From contig JBGSNQ010000184.1 in the NCBI GenBank assembly GCA_041739525.1, positions 18,679 to 82,678 of the forward strand: a DNA stretch of 64,000 nt. Direction: 5' to 3'. Origin of the DNA: DATJGR01 sp041739525. Its GTDB lineage: Bacteria > Pseudomonadota > Gammaproteobacteria > Pseudomonadales > Azotimanducaceae. Every line of letters starts with the position of its first letter. Positions within the stretch are counted from its first letter, which is position 1. Below the pieces are notes generated by a model. The model was not told the origin of the DNA. It was given only the letters and a program-made list of their open reading frames with translations, and ran no database searches. Below, one piece after another: positions 10,358 through 18,412 of the stretch. The position numbers and the translations under genes are program-made.

Positions 10358-10876
10358 CTAGTGTGTCGCCGAAGACCAATGAATGTGGACGATTCGCCAC
10401 CGGTCTTGCTTCTTGTTGAGCACCAGAGTTTCGGTACTGTCGAGGTCCACCGGCTTGCCGTCGAATTGACCGGTGAGCCTGCTGCGAGTGGCGACCCATG
10501 CAGTGGTGCCATCGCCGCCGCTCGTTTGCGAAAGTTGCTCACGGTTCAGCGTCGAAAGAAACGCCACGTCTGCCGACAGGTGATGCTCGAAATACTGCGC
10601 AGCCGAAGTTTCAGCCCCGCCCGACTCGTAGATCAGTACGTCCTCTTGCAGCAGCGCGCGCACCACGTCGACCTCACCGGCGGCGAGGGCATGGTTCAAG
10701 GCCTCCGCGATCGCACGCGGGTCGCTGGGCGTCCTCGCAACATCAGCGCGGTTTTCGCCGAATACCCTCTCGGAGTCGTCGGCTTGCCCGAAAGCGAGCT
10801 GACTTGTGCCGACCATCGCCAGAAAGGCTAACCAACGCGTCGCATTCCACCAGTTAGGTTTCGGAATCATGCACAT
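10358..10876 (-). CDS. Exported SnoaL-like / NTF2-fold protein
   Basis: 172 residues from an ATG five bases after AGGAGG. Residues ~5-30 form a signal peptide ending LAFG. The mature part follows the DUF4440/SnoaL-like plan: a helix ALNHALAAGEVDVVRALL, the strand DVLIYESGG, a helix, and late strands including DRWRIVHIHWS. These cone-shaped proteins bind small ligands or act as isomerases; no catalytic residues can be assigned. Probably periplasmic. Confidence 0.75.
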   Translation of the reverse strand: MCMIPKPNWWNATRWLAFLAMVGTSQLAFGQADDSERVFGENRADVARTPSDPRAIAEALNHALAAGEVDVVRALLQEDVLIYESGGAETSAAQYFEHHLSADVAFLSTLNREQLSQTSGGDGTTAWVATRSRLTGQFDGKPVDLDSTETLVLNKKQDRWRIVHIHWSSATH

Positions 10877-11017
10877 CGCCACCTCCTCGTGTTCGCCTTC
10901 CGCCCGGCACCTTCAGCGCAGCATTTCGACTCGACACGACCAATCGATCGGTGAGCAGCACGCAACGTCAAACTGTGTCGGCACACGGGCGATCTCTCAG
11001 CTGGAGTACGGCGAACA

Positions 11018-11518
11018 TCACGGCGATCCTTCGCAGAGGACGCTCACGCTCTGTTCGGAATCCGCCAGTCGCTCCTGGCGCTCCGCTTCCGTCATCCGGC
11101 GCGCGGTCCCGTCCGACTCCACCAGCCGCAGCCGACGTCCCGGACGTAAATTGAGTCTTTCAAGCGAACTCCTTGCCTTCGCGCAATCTAGCACTCGCGT
11201 GGCTGAGTCGGCTTCCTCCTGTTGCTGTATTCGCGACTCCCGCAGCTGCGAGGATGCCCAACGAGTCGTCTCAGCCTGAAGCGCCGCTAGACGTCGCTCT
11301 GCTTCGGCGTCGCGCAGTGGTGCGTCTTCGATGGCCACCGTCTCATAGCCAGTCGCTCGAGGGATCGTGTCGCTGTAATGGACCTGGTGACTCTCCGGAT
11401 CGACCCATCGATACACGACGACTTGGGCAGCTCGTGCAGCCAGCACCCAAGCGCACATAACAGCTGCAAGCAGCAGGCCGATCGAGGCAGTACGCGTATT
11501 GCGTGCGTTACTGGTCAT
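11018..11518 (-). CDS. DUF4124 domain protein, exported
   Basis: 166 residues with an N-terminal signal peptide (about residues 10-30, ending ARA) and the DUF4124 signature VYRWVDPESHQVHYSDTIP. The rest is charged and helical with a possible coiled coil over residues 68-105. DUF4124 proteins are common secreted or periplasmic proteins of gammaproteobacteria with no settled function. Confidence 0.8.
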   Translation of the reverse strand: MTSNARNTRTASIGLLLAAVMCAWVLAARAAQVVVYRWVDPESHQVHYSDTIPRATGYETVAIEDAPLRDAEAERRLAALQAETTRWASSQLRESRIQQQEEADSATRVLDCAKARSSLERLNLRPGRRLRLVESDGTARRMTEAERQERLADSEQSVSVLCEGSP

Positions 11519-11613
11519 GTCGCTGATGATGAGGTTTGTTCAAGCTGCCCTGCAAATTGGCGAAGGCTTTCAATCATCCGCGCCTCCGTGAGCGAAGGCG
11601 CGTTCAACAAAGC

Positions 11614-12015
11614 CTACGGATGCATCTTCATCCACGCATCGAGTTGACCCATCTCCTTGGTCTGGTCCTTGATGATCTGTTGCGCCATGGCCTTTAGTTC
11701 GGGCGATTTGCCGTGATCGATCTCGGTCTGCGCCATTTGTATGGCCTTTTGGTGATGCATCTTCATCATCATCGCAAAGTCCTTGTCTGGATCACCTGAC
11801 ATCTTCATGTCGTGCATGGCGTCCATATGACCCATCGTCGATCCGTTCGAATAAACGGAACCAGAGGCATCTTGCGCCGAATGTGAATGCGGCATGCTGG
11901 AGGGGGGAGCAGGTGGCGGCGCTGTTTCCGCTAGTGCTGTAAGCGGCATGAGGCAGAGTGCGGCGATCGGAGCGATGCACAGACTGCGAAGGTGTTTTAG
12001 CGTGTCGACGTTCAT
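11614..12015 (-). CDS. DUF305 domain protein, exported, His/Met-rich
   Basis: 133 residues from the ATG at 12015, preceded by CAAGGAAA; an ATG 14 codons upstream lacks a site. After a signal peptide ending ALA comes a Pro/His/Met-rich linker, then a DUF305 helical domain with DFAMMMKMHHQKAIQMAQ, the four-helix ferritin-like motif of this family. DUF305 proteins often lie with copper genes and are thought to bind metals; the Met and His content supports that here. It may belong functionally with the copper region starting at 17.5 kb. Confidence 0.85.
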   Translation of the reverse strand: MNVDTLKHLRSLCIAPIAALCLMPLTALAETAPPPAPPSSMPHSHSAQDASGSVYSNGSTMGHMDAMHDMKMSGDPDKDFAMMMKMHHQKAIQMAQTEIDHGKSPELKAMAQQIIKDQTKEMGQLDAWMKMHP

Positions 12016-12447
12016 CAAATTTTCCTTGCGAGAGTGACGGGGGCTACATGCGCACATCCTCGAAAGAGGTTATGCGCATTCGGGCCCGCTGAATGTTCGG
12101 TACCAGACCCAGCGCAAGCGGAGAACTAACGGACAAGCGCGTTCACGAGGCTCCGATGTGCGCACCACGCAGTCGTGCGCGAGATCATCGAGTTCGAGCA
12201 ATCTGCCCGGGAAGCAGAATTACTCCGCTGCCATGCCGAGACGCGAACACGGCCGCCGCCGGCCACGTCAGTTGCATCAGCGGTAGTCGGGGCGAAATTG
12301 CGAGGGCGCGACTATGCGGCCCTATTGCCATAGGTATCATCGGGGCGGCGCGATGCGGGACATCGTTCGCGCGTGGCGATCCACTGCCTCCTACAGCGGC
12401 GACCGGGTGCGCAAGGACGCTGCGTGGATCGGGTCGGCTCGCAACGC
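12016..12447. other. Intergenic, no feature recognised
   Basis: 432 bases between the DUF305 gene and the DUF2090 gene. Open frames here lack family resemblance and ribosome-binding sites. I see no RNA gene or strong terminator. Confidence 0.5.
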
Positions 12448-13401
12448 TCACAGCTTCCCTGCCGCTACGTCTTCAGAGCCCACGAGGCGCGACGTACGGC
12501 CGGTATCGAAGATGTCCATCCACTCGTTCAGGCGCCTCGCGATCTGCGCCACCGCCGCGGTGCGTGTCAACGTCTGCGCGCGAAAGCCCGCTACCGCATC
12601 CCAGAATGTCGTGCGGCCGACCGCGAAGCCGATGAATCCGGTTACGCTCGCCGCAGTGGCGAGCCATTGCCGTACCATCATTGCGTCGGCACCACGACCG
12701 AGCACGATGCAGCCGACGGCGTCGCGTCCGTCGCGGCGAACGGTCGCGATGATGCGCTCACAGTCGACGCGCTGGGCTAACCCTTCGATCTTCCACACGT
12801 CAGGTTCGATACCCGCGTCCTGCAATTCACGAATCGCTGCGTCCATCAACGCCGGACGCACGTGCTGGTCATAGGTAGTCTTGTCGCCGGTCACCCGCGC
12901 GAGCTGCGCCACTGTGGCCGGCACCAGCAGTTCGAACATGAAGCGCCGCCGGCTGCGTCGGCAGTAATCGGACAGCTGTCTCAGCCGACCAGCCTGGCGC
13001 CGGTTCGAAGCACGGTCAGCTTCCGGGTTATAACGCACCAGTACCTTTGCAAACGTCGGATCGAAGGCCTCGATGTGGGTCGCGAAGCTGGCGCCGTATT
13101 CGAGCTCGAACTCGTTCGAACCGCTACGTTCCGTCGACAGCGCAGTGACGAAGCCGCGCTGGCGTGCATCGCGCAGTACTTCGGCGCCGTATTCCTCATC
13201 GACCAAAACTCCGGCGACGTCATTCGGTACGCCACTCTGCAACGCCTGTTGGAAGCCCTCGTAGATGACCCACTTGCTCGCGCTGACCTGGTCGTGTTGC
13301 TGCTTGGACAGGGGCAACTTGAAGTCGAACATATCGATGACGTACGAACGTCGATGATCGAACGGCAGCAGATAGAGGGGCTTGTCGTAGCCGAGGGTCA
13401 T
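12448..13401 (-). CDS. DUF2090 family protein (IolC C-terminal-like aldolase fold)
   Basis: 317 residues from the ATG at 13401, where family similarity begins (LYLLPFDHRRSYV). DUF2090 forms the C-terminal half of some IolC proteins and is annotated as 2-deoxy-5-keto-gluconate-6-phosphate aldolase-like. Seen motifs include GVLVDEEYG, a FMFELLVPAT strand, EPDVWKIEG and a late GCIVLGRGAD, consistent with a class I aldolase-like barrel. The Lys in KIEG could be the Schiff-base residue, by analogy only. It lies 49 bases after the HAD gene on the same strand, so the two probably form an operon for sugar-phosphate metabolism. Confidence 0.78.
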   Translation of the reverse strand: MTLGYDKPLYLLPFDHRRSYVIDMFDFKLPLSKQQHDQVSASKWVIYEGFQQALQSGVPNDVAGVLVDEEYGAEVLRDARQRGFVTALSTERSGSNEFELEYGASFATHIEAFDPTFAKVLVRYNPEADRASNRRQAGRLRQLSDYCRRSRRRFMFELLVPATVAQLARVTGDKTTYDQHVRPALMDAAIRELQDAGIEPDVWKIEGLAQRVDCERIIATVRRDGRDAVGCIVLGRGADAMMVRQWLATAASVTGFIGFAVGRTTFWDAVAGFRAQTLTRTAAVAQIARRLNEWMDIFDTGRTSRLVGSEDVAAGKL

Positions 13402-13450
13402 GACGCGTCTGCGAGTTCGCGTTGCGTGAATGGCCACGATGCTTCTGCGT

Positions 13451-14200
13451 TCACGCCGACGTCCGATCGGACGCCGCGCGACCGTGGACCGCGTCGTTCG
13501 ACGCCGCGGAGTATTGCGGGCCAAGCAACTCAGCGATGTCCACATCGACCAGATCGCCAATGCGTTCGATAGAAAGTTCGGCGGCTGGATAGGCGCTGAT
13601 GTTGGTCGCGTCGAGTGCGTAGTGTCCCTGGCGCGGGAACACCGTTGTCAACCGATCTCGCATCACCTTCTTCATGGCGGCAAGAATGCGCAGCTTGTCG
13701 TCGACCATGACGTAATGTTGCGCCGGGTAGAAGCGCTGCACAGATTCGAGCATCTGCTCCTTGTGGATATAGATGTGCACCCGCCCACCAACCGCGTCCC
13801 AGAGACCAGAGCGTTGCACTTTGCGCGGCTGAAACACGACGTCACCATCGGAGAGGATCACCGTCGGTCCGAAGCCATTCAATCGGTTGATGACATCGAG
13901 GGCACGTGGATAGAGTCGTTCGGCGAACGGATAGTCGATAAGGAAGCTCGACATCTCCAGCAGACGCAGGCCGTCACGCCCCTCGAACTCGGCGTCGGAC
14001 CGATAGCGCTGCAGAGCGCCGAGGTAGTCGGCGTAGCCGAGTTCGCTGCGGAGCGACTCGAAGATCGACCAATAGCGCGCGGCGCTGGACGTGCCGAATG
14101 CGTGCTCCAGATGAACTCGCAGGTCGGCACAGACCCGATCGTTGTCGAGCAGTGTGTTGTCCACATCTAGCAAGAATGCGACCGCGTGTAATGGTCCCAT
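13451..14200 (-). CDS. HAD family hydrolase
   Basis: 249 residues from the ATG at 14200 with GAGAGGA upstream. All HAD motifs are visible: DVDNTLLD (nucleophile Asp and acid-base Asp), ILSDGD, a Lys in HKEQML and VDDK. The cap between motifs I and II is helical. It is probably a phosphatase on a small sugar phosphate; the gene precedes the DUF2090 aldolase-like gene. Confidence 0.85.
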   Translation of the reverse strand: MGPLHAVAFLLDVDNTLLDNDRVCADLRVHLEHAFGTSSAARYWSIFESLRSELGYADYLGALQRYRSDAEFEGRDGLRLLEMSSFLIDYPFAERLYPRALDVINRLNGFGPTVILSDGDVVFQPRKVQRSGLWDAVGGRVHIYIHKEQMLESVQRFYPAQHYVMVDDKLRILAAMKKVMRDRLTTVFPRQGHYALDATNISAYPAAELSIERIGDLVDVDIAELLGPQYSAASNDAVHGRAASDRTSA

Positions 14201-14543
14201 CCGCAGTCCTCTCGATGCCGGGTGTCGGTGAGAATGACATTTGCAACAAGGCATTCGTACAAACGCCTGTTTAAGCATGGGCGCGAGCCAGACGCGCGTC
14301 CGTTCGTTATCGTACTCAGCATGCCATCGACATATGGAGGCGCAAGATTCGGTCCGGGCGTATAACTGAGCTAACGGATCGCTTGTGTCGCGAGACGCCG
14401 TTCGAGACGTTGGCGGCGTGTCGTCGTAGCGTGGCTAGAGGCGCCACAGGAGGAGATCCTGCGCAAAGTGAACATGCGTCTCGACACTGCGTGGGATGGC
14501 GTTGTGTTCGAGTTCTACCGGGAGCCACCACAGGGAATGGAAC
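14201..14543. promoter_or_regulatory. Divergent intergenic region
   Basis: 343 bases between the divergent HAD and glucoamylase-like genes. It should hold both promoters, but I cannot identify clear -35/-10 pairs or an operator. No gene is supported. Confidence 0.35.
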
Positions 14544-15851
14544 GTGACAACGCCAAGGATTGACGCCGAATTGGAAAGGCTGCAACGCGACACGTTCGGG
14601 TACTTTTTGCATGAAACCAACCCCATCAACGGTCTCGTGATCGACAAGACCGCGGCCAACTGGCCTGCGAGCATTGCCGCAACGGGCCTTGCCCTGGCGT
14701 GCTACCCCGTCAGTGTCGAACGCGGCTTCATGTCACGGCCAGCCGCCGTAGAGCGGACACTCGCGACGCTACGTTTTTTTTGGAACAGCCCCCAAGGTCC
14801 CGAGCCCGACGCCACCGGCTACCGCGGGTTGTATTATCACTTTCTCGACATGCAGACCGGCCGTCGCGCTTGGCAATGCGAGCTGTCGACGGTGGATAGC
14901 GCTTTCTTGCTCGCCGGTGCGTTGAGCGCTGCGTGCTATTTCGATGCCGTTACCGCCGACGAAACTGAGGTGCGCTCACTTGCCGACGCGCTCTATCAGC
15001 GCGCCGACTGGCAATGGGCGCAAAATGACGGCGCGACGCTGACGCACGGCTGGAAACCCGAAAGTGGCTTCCTCAACTATCGCTGGGAGGGCTACGACGA
15101 AGCGCTATTGTTGTATGTGTTGGGGCTCGGTTCGCCGACGCATCCCCTGCCCGAGGAAAGTTACGCGGCGTGGGCCTCCACTTATCGGTGGCAGCGAAGT
15201 TACGGACAAGACTATCTATACGCCGGATCCCTGTTTATCCACCAGCTTTCGCATGTGTGGATCGACTTTCGAGGTATCCAGGATGCCTTCATGCGTGACA
15301 AAGGCATCGACTATTTCGAGAACAGCCGCCGTGCGACTCAGGTGCAGCAACAGTACGCAATCGACAACCCACTCGACTTCAAAGGCTATGGGACTTATTG
15401 CTGGGGAATTACCGCAAGCGAAGGTCCCGGCCCCGACACCCGCGCGGTTAACGGTATCGAGCGTCCATTCTTCGACTACCTCGCTCGCGGCGTGCCCTAT
15501 GGACCCGACGATGGCACGCTGGCACCGTGGGCGGTGGTTGCTTCCTTGCCGTTCGCACCGGAAATCGTGTTGCCTGCGATCCACCACTGCATTCATCAAC
15601 GTAAGTTGACCGAGTTCAATCGGTATGGGTTCAAAGCATCCTTCAACCCCTCTCACCCGGGCGAGTCCGGCAATCCGTATGGATGGTGGGTGTCACCGTG
15701 GCATTTCGGAATCAACCAAGGACCGATCATCTTGATGATCGAGAACTATCGCAGCGACTTGATTTGGCGATTGATGCGCGGCTGCCGGTACATTGCCGCG
15801 GGATTGCAGCGCGCGGGTTTCACGGGAGGTTGGCTGCGACGGCTTCCGTAA
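14544..15851 (+). CDS. Glucoamylase-like protein (GH144-type alpha/alpha barrel)
   Basis: 435 residues from a GTG with AGGGAA upstream; an ATG 16 codons earlier is possible. The order of motifs fits the glycoamylase-like family, which includes beta-1,2-glucanases: RDTFGYF near the start, GRRAWQCELSTVDSAFLLAG, WQWAQNDGATLTHGWKPESG, YDEALLLYVLGLGSPTHPL, YGQDYLYAGSLFIHQLSHVWID, and an IENYRSDLIWRLMR end. No signal peptide is seen, so it may act in the cytoplasm. The end overlaps the convergent ATP-grasp-like gene by 32 bases. Confidence 0.85.
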   Translation: MTTPRIDAELERLQRDTFGYFLHETNPINGLVIDKTAANWPASIAATGLALACYPVSVERGFMSRPAAVERTLATLRFFWNSPQGPEPDATGYRGLYYHFLDMQTGRRAWQCELSTVDSAFLLAGALSAACYFDAVTADETEVRSLADALYQRADWQWAQNDGATLTHGWKPESGFLNYRWEGYDEALLLYVLGLGSPTHPLPEESYAAWASTYRWQRSYGQDYLYAGSLFIHQLSHVWIDFRGIQDAFMRDKGIDYFENSRRATQVQQQYAIDNPLDFKGYGTYCWGITASEGPGPDTRAVNGIERPFFDYLARGVPYGPDDGTLAPWAVVASLPFAPEIVLPAIHHCIHQRKLTEFNRYGFKASFNPSHPGESGNPYGWWVSPWHFGINQGPIILMIENYRSDLIWRLMRGCRYIAAGLQRAGFTGGWLRRLP

Positions 15852-17154
15852 ACACCGGTGCGAAGCCCCCCGCGGGTGTGCGGAAATTAGTCGTCTGTCC
15901 TTGATACAGGCGCGCCGCAACAAGCTTCACCTCCCCCGCATAGGCATAGTTGCGAACATCGGCTTTCAATGTCGTGGTCGTTTCGTCGTCGGCGACGTTC
16001 CGTTCGCTGGGTACGACTAGGGCCTGGGCAACGTAGGTACGCCCTGCCATTTCACCCCACACCTTCTTGGTGAGTTTGTCGCCCCGATACGCCGCCTTGC
16101 TTCCGTAGCCGGCCGCGGGTTTGAAGAACAACTCGCGCCGCTTCGCCCACAACGCGCCCCTGTTCTCATCCGTCAGGATCTCGGTTCGTGGCACCGCGGC
16201 CAGCAGCGTCGAGATGGCCTCTTCGGCGACGCCTGTCTCGCGTAGGAATGTCGCGTCGCTGAGCAACGTGAGATTGCGCTTATCTGCATAAATTGCGTGT
16301 GCGCGCGGATGCGGGCTCACAACGACTTCCCCAGCAAGATACGCAAGCTTCAATGGCGTTTGTGCAGGCTCCTCCAACGCGAAATCCGTTAGCCGGTTGT
16401 AGACGAAGTCGATGGGCTGACTGCCACGCCACAACCGTGCGTCCTTTCGCAAGAGGTCGCGAGGATCGCAGATCGTTGCCTCGATCTTGTGTCGGATGAA
16501 CAATTGCCGGTAGAGCAAGAATTCGGGGTGAAGGTACTGTTGTTCCGGCGCGTGGTCGACGATCGCCACCGACGTCAAGGGTGCAGCGCCGCGCTGCAGA
16601 CGCCACTCGTCCATGAATACTTCGAACAGCGCGTCCTCGAGGGCATCAGCTTCCATCGGTGCCCGCGCGAGACCGACCACGTCTGCGCAACACGACCGGT
16701 GTGCACGCCCTAGGACCACATTCAGGAGTGCACCACCCGGATTGGTATTGATCTCTATCAGTTGCGGCCCGTCGACGCCCAGGTGGAAGTCATAGCCCAG
16801 CAGTCCGCCCGGCGAACGCGGGTCATAACGCGCGATGTCGGGCGCCCATGCCAGCACCGCGTTACAAAAGTGTGGCGACGCCACGATGCTCTCCACCGCG
16901 ACAATCACACGCCGCATCTGTTCGAGATGATCGCGTGAGATGAACATCGGCACCGAAGCAAAAAGATGCGGGTGCGTCTCGATCATGGCGTGCGATAAGC
17001 CGCGCTCGCCAAGATCTGCTTCGAGGCCGCGGCGCAACGCAGCCTCGTCCAGGCTGAGGCAGTAGCACGATCGGTTCAGCGCCCCGATCGGCGGCGTCGC
17101 CTCGCAACTTCTGCCGCAACCTTCTGGCTCCTGTGCCACGGGAATCTTCGCCAT
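15820..17154 (-). CDS. ATP-grasp-like protein
   Basis: 444 residues, ATG at 17154 preceded by a strong GGAGGTTTCTTG site. LIEINTNPGGALLN near residue 135 resembles the metal- and ATP-binding end of ATP-grasp ligases (ExNxNPG). In such enzymes that motif is usually C-terminal; here it precedes FFKPAAGYGSKAAYRGDKL near residue 345, which resembles the nucleotide-binding Lys and Gly-rich loop. That order suggests a circularly permuted ATP-grasp fold. The product would be an amide or ester ligation on an unknown substrate. The first 30 residues hold four Cys. Confidence 0.65.
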   Translation of the reverse strand: MAKIPVAQEPEGCGRSCEATPPIGALNRSCYCLSLDEAALRRGLEADLGERGLSHAMIETHPHLFASVPMFISRDHLEQMRRVIVAVESIVASPHFCNAVLAWAPDIARYDPRSPGGLLGYDFHLGVDGPQLIEINTNPGGALLNVVLGRAHRSCCADVVGLARAPMEADALEDALFEVFMDEWRLQRGAAPLTSVAIVDHAPEQQYLHPEFLLYRQLFIRHKIEATICDPRDLLRKDARLWRGSQPIDFVYNRLTDFALEEPAQTPLKLAYLAGEVVVSPHPRAHAIYADKRNLTLLSDATFLRETGVAEEAISTLLAAVPRTEILTDENRGALWAKRRELFFKPAAGYGSKAAYRGDKLTKKVWGEMAGRTYVAQALVVPSERNVADDETTTTLKADVRNYAYAGEVKLVAARLYQGQTTNFRTPAGGFAPVFTEAVAANLP

Positions 17155-17522
17155 TCAAGAAACCTCCAGTGAGCGCAGCTTCGAGCGCATGCAGCCACCC
17201 TGCGCAACTACGTCGCGGTTCGCAAGCTAGACGGCTCGCTTCATTCGAGCAACAAGCAGTTCGCGTAGTTCGAGCGCGGTCACTTCTGCAGCGACCAGAC
17301 TGTCCGACGAATCGGGCGGCACCCAGCCGTTTACCAGGATGACGGTCGCTTCGCGTTACGTGCGCTCGCGAACGGAACGTCATGAGTTCGGCGCGTATAC
17401 CTTTCCTATAGTCCGCAAGCTTAGCGCCAGTGACTGGATGGAGCGTCGCTAAGCGCAGATCCATTTGGCGAATCCGAGGCAATGACTCCGAGTCGCCAAA
17501 TTACAAGCTGTAGGAGATGCAA
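17155..17522. promoter_or_regulatory. Upstream region of the metal operon
   Basis: 368 bases between divergent genes. It must hold the promoter for the operon that begins at 17523. No clear MerR/CueR-type dyad or coding frame is recognised. Confidence 0.35.
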
Positions 17523-17864
17523 ATGACAGTGACAACCGATCCACAATCGAGCCTCGCGAGTATGCCCGACGCTTTGAGAACCGTGCAGGCTGCAATACAG
17601 CTGACGGAAGTCCAAGCGATGCTGCACCGATTGACCGACCACAACCCCGGCATCTGCATGCCGCACATGCACGACGAGCAAACGGGCGATTTCCAACGGC
17701 TTCCCGATGCAATGATGCAGGAGGAATCCGGTTTGGAGATGTCATTCCAATCGACGCAAGACGTCGCAGACAAAACCTACCGCTTCCTCCCGGTGGCCTG
17801 GATCTGGCGTGCAACACCGAGCGCGATTGAGCGCGATGTAGAACATAAGATGCCGACGTCATGA
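17523..17864 (+). CDS. Small hypothetical protein, first gene of CPD-ATPase operon
   Basis: 113 residues; the ATG at 17523 is preferred over the one at 17517 because AGGAG ends six bases before it. The sequence is soluble and partly helical, with an acidic HMHDEQTGDF region near residue 52 and several Met and His residues, so metal contact is conceivable. I do not recognise a family. The stop overlaps the next start in ATGA, indicating translational coupling to the HMA-like gene. Confidence 0.7.
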   Translation: MTVTTDPQSSLASMPDALRTVQAAIQLTEVQAMLHRLTDHNPGICMPHMHDEQTGDFQRLPDAMMQEESGLEMSFQSTQDVADKTYRFLPVAWIWRATPSAIERDVEHKMPTS

Positions 17865-18334
17865 AAACGAGCGTCATCGAAGTACGGGATATGCTGTCGG
17901 TATTGAGCGTCCTCGGTGTAGAACGTCGTGTGGGCGACGTACCGGGTGTCGATAGCGTGACCGTAAACTATGCGGCAGGTAACGCCACCGTGCGGTACGA
18001 CGAAACCCGCCTCGATGTCGCCGACATCAAGTCGGCGGTGCGTCAAAGCGCGTATGAGTCCGCGCCACCCACTGCGTCCGGCGATAGTCACGAAGGCCAT
18101 CTACCGCTGGCCGCGCCGGCGGAGATCCCTTTACCCGCGCCGCCACAAACGTCCCCGCCCGCATCGGATCCCGCCGACGCAGCACAACACCACAAAGGGG
18201 CGCCGGCGCAAACATCGAAGGTTGCCCCAGTGGCACGCGCCAAAGTAACTTCGAATGTCGGTTCTGCGGCGGCGCCGCCGAGTCCACCAAAAGGCGACGC
18301 AGCGCCTGCCAAAACGAAACAAGGCAAGAGTTAA
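17861..18334 (+). CDS. HMA-like domain protein lacking the CxxC metal site
   Basis: 157 residues. Residues 1-66 follow the heavy-metal-associated fold (VPGVDSVTVNYAAGNATVRYD, then a helix ending AYES), but the canonical CxxC is replaced by a stretch with no Cys. This domain matches the N-terminus of the ATPase encoded next at about 50 of 66 positions, so it is a tandem duplicate. The remaining 90 residues are Pro/Ala-rich and disordered with several His. It may be an accessory or regulatory partner of the pump; binding of Cu by Cys is excluded. Confidence 0.75.
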   Translation: MKTSVIEVRDMLSVLSVLGVERRVGDVPGVDSVTVNYAAGNATVRYDETRLDVADIKSAVRQSAYESAPPTASGDSHEGHLPLAAPAEIPLPAPPQTSPPASDPADAAQHHKGAPAQTSKVAPVARAKVTSNVGSAAAPPSPPKGDAAPAKTKQGKS

Positions 18335-18412
18335 GCCGGCCCGTGTTCACTGATCGTGTGATGGCGGCTCACTCATGACGAAGCTAGCCATACGAAACGT
18401 TCGAGACACGCG

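Noticed and set aside
12093..12874. Long + strand frames near 12.1-12.9 kb
   Set aside because: Composition is Arg/Pro/Ser-rich, overlaps the DUF2090 gene antisense, no ribosome-binding site.
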